A stretch of 64,000 nucleotides of DNA, from NCBI RefSeq assembly GCF_008042035.1, contig NZ_RDBL01000006.1, positions 1,597,166 through 1,661,165 on the forward strand, written 5' to 3'. Within the stretch, counting starts at the first letter, position 1. Each line of letters begins with the position of its first letter. The DNA is from Streptomyces sp. col6 (GTDB lineage: Bacteria > Actinomycetota > Actinomycetes > Streptomycetales > Streptomycetaceae). Made by a program: the position numbers and the translations under genes. The notes below the pieces were generated by a model. It had not been told where the DNA came from and ran no database searches. It was given only the letters and a program-made list of their open reading frames with translations. Below, piece by piece: positions 56,993 to 64,000 of the stretch.

Positions 56993-57508
56993 ATGCGCGC
57001 AAAGATCACTTACGTCGTCACCGCTGCCGTCCTGGTCTTCTACTTCGTCCTGGTCGGCAGCCGTGGCGTCCTGCTCATCGAGCACGGCACGCTGATCACC
57101 GTGACCTTCGGGGTCGCCGTGCTGGTCCTGCCGGCGATCGGCGTCTGGTTCCTGTGGAAGAACACCCAGTTCGTCCGCAGGGCCAACGCACTGGCCGCCG
57201 AGCTGGACGCGGAGGGCGGCCTGCCGGTCGACGAACTGCTGCGTACGCCCAGCGGCCGGATCGACCGGGCCTCCGCCGACGCGGTGTTCGAACGCCGCCG
57301 GGAGGAGACGGAGGACGCCCCGGACGACTGGCGCTGCTGGTTCCGCCTGGCCGTCGCCTACCAGGACGCCCGCGACACCCCCCGAGCCCGCAAGGCCATG
57401 CAACGAGCCATCGCCCTGCACCGAGCCACCCCGTCGGGCGACCACGCCACCGCGTCCGGCGACCACGCCACCCCGTCCGGCGACCATTCCAGCCCGTCCG
57501 GCGTTTGA
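56993..57508 (+). CDS. Small membrane protein with repeat-derived C-terminus
   Basis: A 171-residue protein from ATG 56993, 11 bases after dapB. Two membrane helices (about residues 8-24 and 35-54) are followed by a ~90-residue soluble helical domain with a TPR-like stretch (WFRLAVAYQDARDTPRARKAMQRAIALH). The last ~28 residues are four translations of a 21-base tandem repeat (TPSGDHA-like), and the final unit supplies the stop codon. Homologues I recall stop soon after the TPR-like helix, so the tail looks acquired. Function is unknown; it probably shares a transcript with dapB. Confidence 0.78.
   Translation: MRAKITYVVTAAVLVFYFVLVGSRGVLLIEHGTLITVTFGVAVLVLPAIGVWFLWKNTQFVRRANALAAELDAEGGLPVDELLRTPSGRIDRASADAVFERRREETEDAPDDWRCWFRLAVAYQDARDTPRARKAMQRAIALHRATPSGDHATASGDHATPSGDHSSPSGV
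57425..57508 (+). repeat. Four 21-base tandem repeats at the end of the membrane-protein gene
   Basis: Units start at 57425, 57446, 57467 and 57488, near GCCACCCCGTCCGGCGACCA. The last one diverges to CCCGTCCGGCGTTTGAGGAC, a motif that recurs at 57522-57540 and that I recall as a dispersed repeat in Streptomyces intergenic regions. Confidence 0.85.
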
Positions 57509-57519
57509 GGACAAAAGAG

Positions 57520-57560
57520 AGCCGTCCGGCGATTGAGGACACCTCACTCACCGGACGGCT
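57520..57560. terminator. Terminator-like stem made of the dispersed repeat
   Basis: AGCCGTCCGG (57520-57529) pairs with CCGGACGGCT (57551-57560); inside, TGAGG pairs with CCTCA. It lies between convergent genes. Confidence 0.7.
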
Positions 57561-57575
57561 CCGCGCCGCGTACGA

Positions 57576-58127
57576 CTACCGCGGCCGATACTCGTCCCCC
57601 CACGCCTCAATCGTGTCCGCGGCACGATCGAACGCCTCCCCCCGCGCAAGAAAATCCGCGTTGGAGTCCGTCAGCAGCGGCGGCACCGCGTCCCCGCCCT
57701 TGCGGACGACGATCAGCGCCTGCCCCTGCACGGTACGGGGGAGCCCGAGCCACTTCACCGGCTGCTGCACCGTCCGTACGGCCGTCGCCCCGTTCCACGG
57801 CACGGTCGTCGTCCGGAAGAAGCCCACACGGCGCACACCGTGCCGGCTCACCCAGGCACCGATGCGCAGCATCCGCAGCGCGGACAGGATGATCGCGAGG
57901 GCGAGCGCGAGGCACGCCCCCGCTCCGGGCAGCGCTCCGGCGAACGCGATGATCATCCCCGCGAACAGGATGAACGAGGCGAGCAGAAGCAGACCGGCCG
58001 CGGCGGCGACCCGCCACGGTCCGGGACGGTAGGGCCGCCGCCAGCTGTCGTGGTCGTCGAACGGCAGCGCGACGTCCTCAGCGTTCGCGTCAAACGCGCG
58101 GTCGGCCGTCAGGAAGGGCAGGGGCAC
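57576..58127 (-). CDS. PH-domain-like membrane protein
   Basis: A 183-residue protein from ATG 58127. Two closely spaced membrane helices (about 42-62 and 66-84) are followed by a soluble domain with the pattern of bacterial PH (bPH2/DUF304-like) domains: GVRRVGFFRTTTVPWNGATAVRTVQQ, then LIVVRKGG. Such proteins are common in Streptomyces and their roles are mostly unknown. It is convergent with the dapB-linked gene. Confidence 0.8.
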   Translation of the reverse strand: MPLPFLTADRAFDANAEDVALPFDDHDSWRRPYRPGPWRVAAAAGLLLLASFILFAGMIIAFAGALPGAGACLALALAIILSALRMLRIGAWVSRHGVRRVGFFRTTTVPWNGATAVRTVQQPVKWLGLPRTVQGQALIVVRKGGDAVPPLLTDSNADFLARGEAFDRAADTIEAWGDEYRPR

Positions 58128-58188
58128 GACTGATCCTCACTCACAAGCACGCTCGATTGCTGTGCCCGGTGAGGCTACCGAGGAGATG

Positions 58189-58221
58189 CCCGGACCGACC
58201 ACCCCAGGGGGTCCGTCCGGG
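58189..58221 (-). terminator. Terminator after the small membrane protein gene
   Basis: CCCGGAC (58189-58195) pairs with GTCCGGG (58215-58221) and the stem continues inward past one mismatch. It begins at the base after the stop of the minus-strand gene at 58222. Confidence 0.6.
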
Positions 58222-58461
58222 TCAGCGCCCGTGCGCGGCCTCGGTCTGCTGCGTGTGTGCCGGTGCCTGCTCGGGCCCCAGCGCGGGCAGACCCAGGAGC
58301 AGCGATCCGACGAGGCCGCCGACGACGACGAGGCCGACCAGGACCCGTCCCGCCCGCTCGGAGACGGTACTGCGGGGGCGGGGCGGCGGGGTGACGTTAC
58401 TGCGGAATCGGTCGGCCTCGGCCACGAACGAGAACGGGACGGATTCACGCCGGCGGAACAT
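58222..58461 (-). CDS. Small single-pass membrane protein
   Basis: A 79-residue protein from ATG 58461, with GAAGGAGAG upstream at normal spacing. One membrane helix spans about residues 38-60 (GRVLVGLVVVGGLVGSLLLG), preceded by a basic, Pro-rich N-terminus (MFRRRESVPFSFVAEADRF) and followed by a short hydrophilic tail. I do not recognise a family. It is divergent from thyX (185-base gap) and the start is well supported, so I regard it as a real gene. Confidence 0.7.
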   Translation of the reverse strand: MFRRRESVPFSFVAEADRFRSNVTPPPRPRSTVSERAGRVLVGLVVVGGLVGSLLLGLPALGPEQAPAHTQQTEAAHGR

Positions 58462-58646
58462 GGGGTGGCTCTCCTTCGAAACTCTTTCGGGTGGTGCTAC
58501 CGAGTCAGACGCACGACTACCCCGATCGGTGCCCCGAATCGCCGATTCGTCCGGGAAATCATAAGAAAGCCACCGGGCGGAAGCGGGGGCGGGGCGGCCC
58601 GTAGAGTGGACGCCGCCCGAGCGACGCCATTGGAAGGACCCCGTCG

Positions 58647-59384
58647 GTGACCGACACCCCCGAGCCCACAAAGGCCCACTTCCGCAGCGATGTCACCGTT
58701 GACCTGGTGAAATCGGCCGCGGGTGACGCCGACGTACTGTTCGCAGCCCGTGTCTCCACGGCCGGCGAGCAGTCCCTGGAGGAGGTCACCAAGGACCCCG
58801 AGCGTTCGAAGGGGCTCATCAACTACCTGATGCGGGACCGGCACGGCAGCCCGTTCGAGCACAACTCGATGACCTTCTTCATCAGCGCCCCGATCTTCGT
58901 GTTCCGCGAGTTCATGCGGCACCGCGTCGGCTGGTCGTACAACGAGGAGTCGGGTCGCTACAGGGAGCTGCAGCCGGTCTTCTACGTCCCGGACACGTCC
59001 CGCAAGCTCATCCAGCAGGGCCGGCCCGGCAAGTACGAGTTCGTCGAGGGCACCCCGGAGCAGCACGCGCTCACCAGCCGGGCCATGGAGGACTCCTACC
59101 GGCAGGCCTACGACGCGTACCAGGAGATGCTGGCGGCGGGCGTGGCCCGCGAGGTGGCCCGCGCGGTGCTTCCGGTCGGCCTGTTCTCCACGATGTACGC
59201 CACCTGCAACGCCCGCTCGCTCATGCACTTCCTCGGCCTGCGTACGCAGCACGAGATGGCGAAGGTGCCGTCGTTCCCGCAGCGGGAGATCGAGATGGTC
59301 GGCGAGCAGATGGAGGCCCACTGGGCGCGCCTCATGCCGCTCACCCATGCAGCCTTCAACAAAAATGGACGTGTCGCCCCATAG
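58647..59384 (+). CDS. thyX: Flavin-dependent thymidylate synthase
   Basis: ThyX makes dTMP from dUMP with FAD, NADPH and methylene-tetrahydrofolate. The protein has 245 residues from GTG 58647 (GGAAGGA upstream). The ThyX motif RHRxxSxNExSxR is present as RHRVGWSYNEESGR (residues 91-104). Length and the C-terminal NARSLMHFLGLRTQ tract fit the family. Its FAD could be supplied by RibF at 29602. A terminator separates it from dapA. Confidence 0.97.
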   Translation: MTDTPEPTKAHFRSDVTVDLVKSAAGDADVLFAARVSTAGEQSLEEVTKDPERSKGLINYLMRDRHGSPFEHNSMTFFISAPIFVFREFMRHRVGWSYNEESGRYRELQPVFYVPDTSRKLIQQGRPGKYEFVEGTPEQHALTSRAMEDSYRQAYDAYQEMLAAGVAREVARAVLPVGLFSTMYATCNARSLMHFLGLRTQHEMAKVPSFPQREIEMVGEQMEAHWARLMPLTHAAFNKNGRVAP

Positions 59385-59438
59385 GGCGGTGTCCGTATTG
59401 CGGCGTTTCGAGAAGTTCATCTAGGCTGATCAAACGGA

Positions 59439-59476
59439 CCCGGCACTGCTTGAACCCCCGAGCAGGCAGTGCCGGG
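59439..59476 (+). terminator. Terminator between thyX and dapA
   Basis: A perfect 11-bp stem (59439-59449 with 59466-59476) followed by CTCCTCTTGCTTGT. Confidence 0.75.
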
Positions 59477-59537
59477 CTCCTCTTGCTTGTCCCCCCGAGG
59501 GGGCACCGTGTGCCGAGCAACGAGTAGCGTGTTACCC

Positions 59538-60437
59538 ATGGCTCCGATCTCCACTCCGCAGACCCCCTTCGGGCGGGTCCTCACCGCTATGGTCACGCCG
59601 TTCACGGCGGACGGCGCTCTCGACATCGAGGGCGCGCAGCGGCTCGCCACCCACCTGGTGGACGCAGGCAACGACGGCCTGATCATCAACGGCACCACCG
59701 GCGAGTCCCCGACCACCAGCGACGCGGAGAAAGACCAGCTCGTCAGGGCTGTCCTCGAAGCGGTGGGCGACCGGGCGCACGTCGTCGCCGGCATTGGAAC
59801 CAACGACACCCGCCACAGCATCGAGCTCGCCCGCACCGCCGAGCGCAGCGGTGTCCACGGCCTGCTCGCCGTGACCCCGTACTACAACAAGCCGCCGCAG
59901 GAGGGCCTGCTGCGGCACTTCACCGCCATCGCGGACGCCACCGGCCTGCCGGTCATGCTGTACGACATCCCGGGCCGCAGCGGTGTGCCGATCGACACGG
60001 AGACGCTCGTACGTCTCTCCGAGCACCCCCGCATCGTCGCGAACAAGGACGCCAAGGGCGACCTCGGCCGCGCCAGCTGGGCCATCGCCCGCTCGGGTCT
60101 CGCCTGGTACTCCGGCGACGACATGCTGAACCTGCCCCTCCTGTCGGTGGGCGCGGTCGGCGTCGTCTCGGTCGTCGGGCACGTCGTCACCCCGGACCTC
60201 CGGGCGCTCATCGAGGCCCACCTCGGCGGAGACGTACAGAAGGCCACCGAGATCCATCAGAAGCTGCTGCCGGTCTTCACCGGAATGTTCCGCACACAGG
60301 GTGTGATCACCACCAAGGCCGCGCTGACGCTCCAGGGCCTCCCGGCAGGCCCGCTGCGCCTGCCCCTGGTTGAGCTCACCGAGCAGGAGACCGCCCAGCT
60401 CAAGATCGATCTCGCCGCCGGCGGGGTAGAGCTCTGA
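59538..60437 (+). CDS. dapA: 4-hydroxy-tetrahydrodipicolinate synthase
   Basis: DapA condenses pyruvate with aspartate semialdehyde, the first committed step to diaminopimelate and lysine. The protein has 299 residues from ATG 59538 (MAPISTPQTPFGRV); the frame is open 23 codons upstream, but that part overlaps the terminator region. Seen: NGTTGE with Thr53/Thr54, TPYYNKP, Tyr142 in YDIPGRSG and the Schiff-base Lys170 in ANKDAKGD. RNase J follows after 159 bases, as is common in actinobacteria. Confidence 0.96.
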   Translation: MAPISTPQTPFGRVLTAMVTPFTADGALDIEGAQRLATHLVDAGNDGLIINGTTGESPTTSDAEKDQLVRAVLEAVGDRAHVVAGIGTNDTRHSIELARTAERSGVHGLLAVTPYYNKPPQEGLLRHFTAIADATGLPVMLYDIPGRSGVPIDTETLVRLSEHPRIVANKDAKGDLGRASWAIARSGLAWYSGDDMLNLPLLSVGAVGVVSVVGHVVTPDLRALIEAHLGGDVQKATEIHQKLLPVFTGMFRTQGVITTKAALTLQGLPAGPLRLPLVELTEQETAQLKIDLAAGGVEL

Positions 60438-60546
60438 CAACGGACTTCACAACTGAATACGTGCTTCACCACTGAAGGCGCGAAGAAACACCGAAACACC
60501 CGCTCCACAGCACCACCCAAGACAACAGCAAGTGCACGAATGACAT

Positions 60547-60579
60547 GCGCGCCACGTGCCCAAGCGGTACGTGGCGCGC
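60547..60579 (+). promoter_or_regulatory. Perfect hairpin in the RNase J leader
   Basis: GCGCGCCACGT (60547-60557) pairs without mismatch with ACGTGGCGCGC (60569-60579), with an 11-base loop. AAGGAG starts only a few bases later, so it is not an ordinary terminator; it could be a processing or autoregulatory element. Confidence 0.6.
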
Positions 60580-60596
60580 GTGGTAAGGAGAGTCTT

Positions 60597-62282
60597 TTGA
60601 GTCATCCGCATCCTGAACTCGGCACCCCGCCGAAGCTCGCGAAGGGCGCCCTCCGGGTCACCCCGCTCGGCGGCCTCGGCGAGATCGGCCGCAATATGAC
60701 GGTCTTCGAGTACGGCGGCCGTCTGCTCATCGTCGACTGCGGCGTCCTCTTCCCCGAGGAGGAGCAGCCCGGCATCGACCTGATCCTGCCGGACTTCACG
60801 ACCATCCGGGACCGCCTCGACGACATCGAGGGCATCGTTCTCACGCACGGCCACGAGGACCACATCGGTGGCGTCCCGTATCTGCTGCGCCTGAAGCCGG
60901 ACATCCCGCTGATCGGCTCCAAGCTGACCCTCGCCCTGATCGAGGCCAAGCTCCAGGAGCACCGCATCCGTCCGTACACCCTGGAGGTCGCGGAGGGGCA
61001 GCGTGAACGCCTCGGGGTCTTCGACTGCGAGTTCATCGCGGTCAACCACTCCATCCCGGACGCCCTCGCGGTCGCCATCCGGACCCCTGCGGGCATGGCC
61101 GTCGCCACCGGCGACTTCAAGATGGACCAGCTCCCGCTGGACGGCCGCCTCACTGACCTGCACGCCTTCGCCCGGCTGAGCGAGGAGGGCATCGACCTTC
61201 TGCTCTCCGACTCGACGAACGCGGAGGTGCCGGGCTTCGTACCGCCCGAGCGGGACATCCAGAACGTTCTGCGCAACGTCTTCGCCAATGCGCAGAAGCG
61301 CATCATCGTGGCGAGCTTCGCCAGCCATGTGCACCGCATCCAGCAGATCCTGGACACCGCTCACGAGTACGGCCGCCGGGTCGCCTTCGTCGGGCGTTCG
61401 ATGGTCCGCAACATGGGCATCGCCCGCGACCTGGGATACTTGAAGGTCCCCGCCGGTCTGGTCGTCGATGTGAAGACCCTCGACGACCTGCCGGACGACG
61501 AGGTCGTGCTCGTCTGCACGGGCTCGCAGGGTGAGCCGATGGCCGCCCTGTCCCGGATGGCCAACCGAGACCACCAGATCCGCATCGTCCAGGGCGACAC
61601 CGTCATCCTGGCCTCGTCCCTGATCCCGGGGAACGAGAACGCGGTCTACCGCGTGATCAACGGGCTCTCCCGCTGGGGGGCCAACGTCGTCCACAAGGGC
61701 AACGCCAAGGTCCACGTCTCGGGCCACGCCTCTGCCGGTGAGCTGCTGTACTTCTACAACATCTGCCGGCCGAAGAACCTGATGCCGGTGCACGGCGAGT
61801 GGCGCCATCTGCGAGCCAACGCCGAGCTCGGTGCCCTCACCGGCGTGCCGAAGGACCACATCGTCATCGCCGAGGACGGCGTGGTCGTCGACCTCATCGA
61901 CGGCAAGGCCAAGATCGTCGGCAAGGTCCAGGCCGGGTACGTGTACGTCGACGGCCTCTCGGTCGGCGATGTCACCGAGACCTCGCTCAAGGACCGCCGC
62001 ATCCTCGGCGATGAAGGCATCATCTCGGTGTTCCTGGTCGTCGACAGCACCTCGGGCAAGATCGTGGGCGGCCCCCACATCCAGGCCCGGGGCTCCGGCA
62101 TCGACGACTCGGCGTTCACCGCGGTCGTGCCGAAGATCGAAGAAGCGCTCAACAAGTCGGCCCAGGACGGCGTGATGGAGCCCCACCAGCTCCAGCAGCT
62201 GATCCGCCGCACGGTGGGCAAGTGGGTCTCCGACACCTACCGCCGGCGCCCGATGATCCTCCCCGTGGTGGTTGAGGTCTGA
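60597..62282 (+). CDS. rnj: Ribonuclease J
   Basis: RNase J is a metallo-beta-lactamase/beta-CASP nuclease with endo- and 5'-exonuclease activity. The protein has 561 residues from TTG 60597 (MSHPHPELG), chosen because AAGGAG sits seven bases upstream; the frame is open 19 codons further but into the leader hairpin. The zinc motif HxHxDH is His84-Gly-His86-Glu-Asp88-His89. Later motifs include the GDFKMDQ and SDSTN tracts of the catalytic core and HVSGHASAGE of the beta-CASP side. With PNPase (52600) the window encodes two main RNA-decay enzymes. Confidence 0.96.
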   Translation: MSHPHPELGTPPKLAKGALRVTPLGGLGEIGRNMTVFEYGGRLLIVDCGVLFPEEEQPGIDLILPDFTTIRDRLDDIEGIVLTHGHEDHIGGVPYLLRLKPDIPLIGSKLTLALIEAKLQEHRIRPYTLEVAEGQRERLGVFDCEFIAVNHSIPDALAVAIRTPAGMAVATGDFKMDQLPLDGRLTDLHAFARLSEEGIDLLLSDSTNAEVPGFVPPERDIQNVLRNVFANAQKRIIVASFASHVHRIQQILDTAHEYGRRVAFVGRSMVRNMGIARDLGYLKVPAGLVVDVKTLDDLPDDEVVLVCTGSQGEPMAALSRMANRDHQIRIVQGDTVILASSLIPGNENAVYRVINGLSRWGANVVHKGNAKVHVSGHASAGELLYFYNICRPKNLMPVHGEWRHLRANAELGALTGVPKDHIVIAEDGVVVDLIDGKAKIVGKVQAGYVYVDGLSVGDVTETSLKDRRILGDEGIISVFLVVDSTSGKIVGGPHIQARGSGIDDSAFTAVVPKIEEALNKSAQDGVMEPHQLQQLIRRTVGKWVSDTYRRRPMILPVVVEV

Positions 62283-62816
62283 CCCTCCGGCAGGCTCGAA
62301 CTCAGGAGCGGGGCCCCCGATTTGCATCGGGGCGCCCCGCTCCAGTACGTTTACGTCTCCGCCTCACCGGGAAGCACCGCGCGCACTCGTGCGCCCAGAA
62401 GCTTCCGAAGAGGGGCGGGAATTCCGACTCAGAACTTCTGATAAAGTCGGAGTCGCCGGAAAGGGAAACGCGAAAGCGAAGAACTGGAAAGCGAAACCCG
62501 CTTCGGCCGGGAATCGGACACGAAAGAGTCTGATAGAGTCGGAAACGCAAGACCGAAGGGAAGCGCCCGGAGGAAAGCCCGAGAGGGTGAGTACAAAGGA
62601 AGCGTCCGTTCCTTGAGAACTCAACAGCGTGCCAAAAGTCAACGCCAGATATGTTGATACCCCGGCCTGCTTCAGCAGGTTGGTGGTTCCTTTGAAAGCC
62701 CTGCCGAGTCATTGACTGGGCAGGCAAAAACACAGCGAGGACGCAGTGGACAACGGGTCTTATTCCGGCCTTTGTTGTTCCGCTCTCGTGATGTGTTCCC
62801 CGATTACGGGAAAACA
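62283..62816 (+). promoter_or_regulatory. rrn promoter and leader region
   Basis: There is no gene in these ~530 bases. Two promoter-like blocks share the pattern TCTGATA(A/G)AGTCGGA: one at 62438-62451 and one at 62529-62542, in keeping with the tandem promoters of Streptomyces rrn operons. The rest is the leader, with the antitermination-like element at 62607. The minus-strand open frame across it is not a gene. Confidence 0.7.
62607..62634 (+). promoter_or_regulatory. boxA-like antitermination element in the rrn leader
   Basis: GTTCCTTGAGAACTCAACAG followed by CGTGCC resembles the actinobacterial rrn nut region (in mycobacteria, TGTTGTTTGAGAACTCAA...). NusB/S10 with NusA bind such sites to keep polymerase moving through rRNA genes. 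Confidence 0.55.
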
Positions 62817-62993
62817 TTCACGGAGAGTTTGATCCTGGCTCAGGACGAACGCTGGCGGCGTGCTTAACACATGCAAGTCGAACGATGAAGCCCTTCGGGG
62901 TGGATTAGTGGCGAACGGGTGAGTAACACGTGGGCAATCTGCCCTTCACTCTGGGACAAGCCCTGGAAACGGGGTCTAATACCGGATAATACT
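62817..62993 (+). rRNA. rrs: 16S rRNA, 5' fragment only
   Basis: The sequence begins TTCACGGAGAGTTTGATCCT, the standard 16S 5' end, and follows Streptomyces 16S through CGGATAATACT. It then stops matching 16S. Only about 177 of ~1530 bases are present; the central domain, decoding site and anti-Shine-Dalgarno are missing. The fragment cannot form a 30S subunit. Confidence 0.92.
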
Positions 62994-63096
62994 GAAGGGT
63001 TAAGGCTCCCAGTAGACGACTGGGTTGATAGGCCAGATGTGGAAGCCCGGTAACGGGTGGAGCTGACTGGTACTAATAGGCCGAGGGCTTGTCCTC
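62994..63096 (+). rRNA. rrl: 23S rRNA, 3' fragment only
   Basis: GAAGGGTTAAGGCTCCCAGT and the following bases to GGGCTTGTCCTCA are the 3' terminus of Streptomyces 23S rRNA. About 100 of ~3120 bases are present. The 16S-23S spacer and about 3 kb of 23S are absent. The junction base is approximate because I compared it from memory. Confidence 0.9.
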
Positions 63097-63172
63097 AGTT
63101 GCTCGCGTCCACTGTGTTAGTTCTGAAATAACGAACGGCCGTGTTTTCATCCGGTTGGTTCAATTTCATAGT

Positions 63173-63292
63173 GTTTCGGTGGTCATTGCGTTAGGGAAAC
63201 GCCCGGTTACATTCCGAACCCGGAAGCTAAGCCTTTCAGCGCCGATGGTACTGCAGGGGGGACCCTGTGGGAGAGTAGGACGCCGCCGAACT
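63173..63292 (+). rRNA. rrf: 5S rRNA, complete
   Basis: From GTTTCGGTGG to about GCCGCCGAACT, matching Streptomyces 5S rRNA over ~120 bases, including CCCGGTTACATTCCGAACC and GGAAGCTAAGCC. It is preceded by a 76-base spacer from the 23S remnant. The ends are approximate by a few bases. Confidence 0.95.
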
Positions 63293-63301
63293 CCTTTTAG
63301 G

Positions 63302-63334
63302 AAGAGCCCCGTGCCCTTGTGGCACGGGGCTCTT
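63302..63334 (+). terminator. rrn operon terminator
   Basis: A perfect 14-bp stem (63302-63315 with 63321-63334) followed by TTTCGCGTT lies ten bases after 5S. Confidence 0.85.
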
Positions 63335-63411
63335 TCGCGTTCCGGGACGATCCTGGTTCATCCACCCCGCCGGCCCGTAGAAGGCGGGCGGGAACGGTGT
63401 GTCGGGTGGTT

Positions 63412-63439
63412 TTGCATAACCCCTGGCTCAGGGTATGCT
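63412..63439 (+). promoter_or_regulatory. Promoter of the tRNA-Thr gene
   Basis: TTGCAT (63412-63417) and TATGCT (63434-63439) are separated by 16 bases; the tRNA begins 27 bases after the -10. Confidence 0.75.
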
Positions 63440-63465
63440 TTAGCTCGTTGCCGCAGGGCAGCAAG

Positions 63466-63538
63466 GCCCCAATAGCTCAGTCGGTAGAGCGTCTCCATGG
63501 TAAGGAGAAGGTCTGCGGTTCGATTCCGCATTGGGGCT
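63466..63538 (+). tRNA. tRNA-Thr (anticodon GGU)
   Basis: A 73-base cloverleaf: acceptor stem GCCCCAA/TTGGGGC, D arm GCTC...GAGC, anticodon stem TCTCC/GGAGA with loop ATGGTAA, giving anticodon GGT at 63499-63501, T arm TGCGG-TTCGATT-CCGCA and discriminator T. CCA is not encoded. It reads ACC and ACU codons. Confidence 0.96.
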
Positions 63539-63547
63539 CAGAACAAG

Positions 63548-63575
63548 AAAGGCCCCGCCTGTCGGCGGGGCCTTT
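63548..63575. terminator. Bidirectional terminator after tRNA-Thr
   Basis: A 12-bp stem (AAAGGCCCCGCC with GGCGGGGCCTTT) and 4-base loop, T-rich on both sides; it also serves the convergent phosphatase gene. Confidence 0.9.
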
Positions 63576-63608
63576 CTTCATGTGTGGGCGAGGGTCAACC
63601 GGGCCCGG

Positions 63609-64000
63609 CTAAGCCGGGTGCGGTTCCGGGACGCGCATCGTGAGGATGGCCATGTCGTCCGAGGGCGGGTCGGCGGCGAAGCGCTCGACGGCCCGGAGAA
63701 TGCGTGCGGCGACCGCGCCCGCCGTAAGCCCCGTGCAGTGGGCGAGCACGTCCGCCAGGCCGTCGTCGCCGAGCATCCGCGTACCCTCCCGGCGTTCCGT
63801 CACACCGTCCGTCACGCACAACAGGACGTCGCCCGGCTCCAGCGTGAACTCCTGCTCGTACAGCTCCAGGTCCTCCATGACGCCCAGCAGCGGCTGCGGG
63901 TCCGCCGCCGGCTCGACCGAGCCGTCCTGGCGCAGCCGTAGCGGCAGCGGGTGGCCGGCGCAGACGACCTTCAGCAGCGCGCTGCCGTCCTCCTGCGGCC
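63609..64000 (-). CDS. PP2C/SpoIIE-family serine phosphatase, C-terminal part
   Basis: The frame is open to the window edge, so only the last ~130 residues are visible. Seen: CAGHPLPLRLR, PLLGVMEDLELYEQEFTLEPGDVLLCVTDGVTERR and PPSDDMAILTMRV, the substrate and metal-binding end of SpoIIE-type phosphatases (AGHxP, LLGV, DGVTE, DDxA). In Streptomyces these often regulate anti-sigma/anti-anti-sigma pairs and carry PAS or GAF sensor domains upstream; that part lies outside the window. It is convergent with the tRNA. Confidence 0.9.
   Translation of the reverse strand, partial: PQEDGSALLKVVCAGHPLPLRLRQDGSVEPAADPQPLLGVMEDLELYEQEFTLEPGDVLLCVTDGVTERREGTRMLGDDGLADVLAHCTGLTAGAVAARILRAVERFAADPPSDDMAILTMRVPEPHPA

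Noticed and set aside
62302..62817. A 171-residue minus-strand frame upstream of 16S
   Set aside because: It lies across the rrn promoters and leader, and its composition fits non-coding DNA.
63466..63538. tRNA-Thr as an attachment site for an integrated element
   Set aside because: No integrase gene and no partial copy of the tRNA 3' end were seen within the window.

Overview
The window is typical of a Streptomyces chromosomal core: very high GC, frequent GTG/TTG starts, translationally coupled genes and GC-rich hairpin terminators. The 5' end of a 16S rRNA and a complete 5S rRNA near the right end are of Streptomyces type. The gene order dxr / site-2 protease / ispG / proS / rimP-nusA-ylxR-infB-rbfA-truB / ribF / ESX locus / rpsO-pnp / dapB / thyX / dapA / RNase J / rrn is what I recall for Streptomyces; this is recognition, not a database search.

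Layout. (1) 1-9003: an ATP-binding membrane protein cut by the left edge, a PucR-type regulator, an aldehyde dehydrogenase, a long acyl-CoA dehydrogenase and an EPSP-synthase paralogue. (2) 9088-12990: MEP isoprenoid genes dxr and ispG flanking a site-2 protease. (3) 13154-16383: two GNAT acetyltransferases and proS; then, on the minus strand, a phosphotransferase-like gene and a ferritin-like pair (cytosolic protein plus Tat lipoprotein). (4) 18600-25624: the transcription/translation-factor cluster rimP, nusA, ylxR, infB, ylxP, rbfA, truB. (5) 25821-30555: a 1245-residue pseudoprotease-STAND-ATPase fusion wedged between truB and ribF. (6) 30631-36654, minus: a complete peptide ABC importer. 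(7) 36852-51863: a compact type VII (ESX) secretion locus. (8) 52039-62282: rpsO, pnp, an M16 peptidase, dapB, small membrane proteins, thyX, dapA and RNase J. (9) 62283-64000: rrn promoters and leader, a drastically shortened rRNA operon, 5S, tRNA-Thr and the end of a SpoIIE-type phosphatase.

How the genes work together. Region 4 joins ribosome maturation (RimP, RbfA, TruB), initiation (IF2) and transcription elongation/antitermination (NusA). Region 8 supplies mRNA decay (PNPase, RNase J), two steps of the lysine/diaminopimelate pathway (DapA, DapB) and flavin-dependent thymidylate synthesis (ThyX); RibF supplies FAD. The ESX locus encodes two WXG100 substrates, a three-ATPase motor (EccC), membrane channel parts (EccB, EccD, EccE), a mycosin protease and an EspI-like MinD-family ATPase.

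Most notable: the rrn operon runs from about base 177 of 16S straight into the last ~100 bases of 23S, so it is either a real deletion or an assembly collapse. Also worth a look are the pseudoprotease/STAND fusion, three ATGA-linked mini-ORFs in the infB leader, an EPSPS paralogue with two active-site substitutions, a perfect hairpin directly ahead of the RNase J ribosome binding site, and a tandem repeat that seems to have rewritten the end of a small membrane protein.
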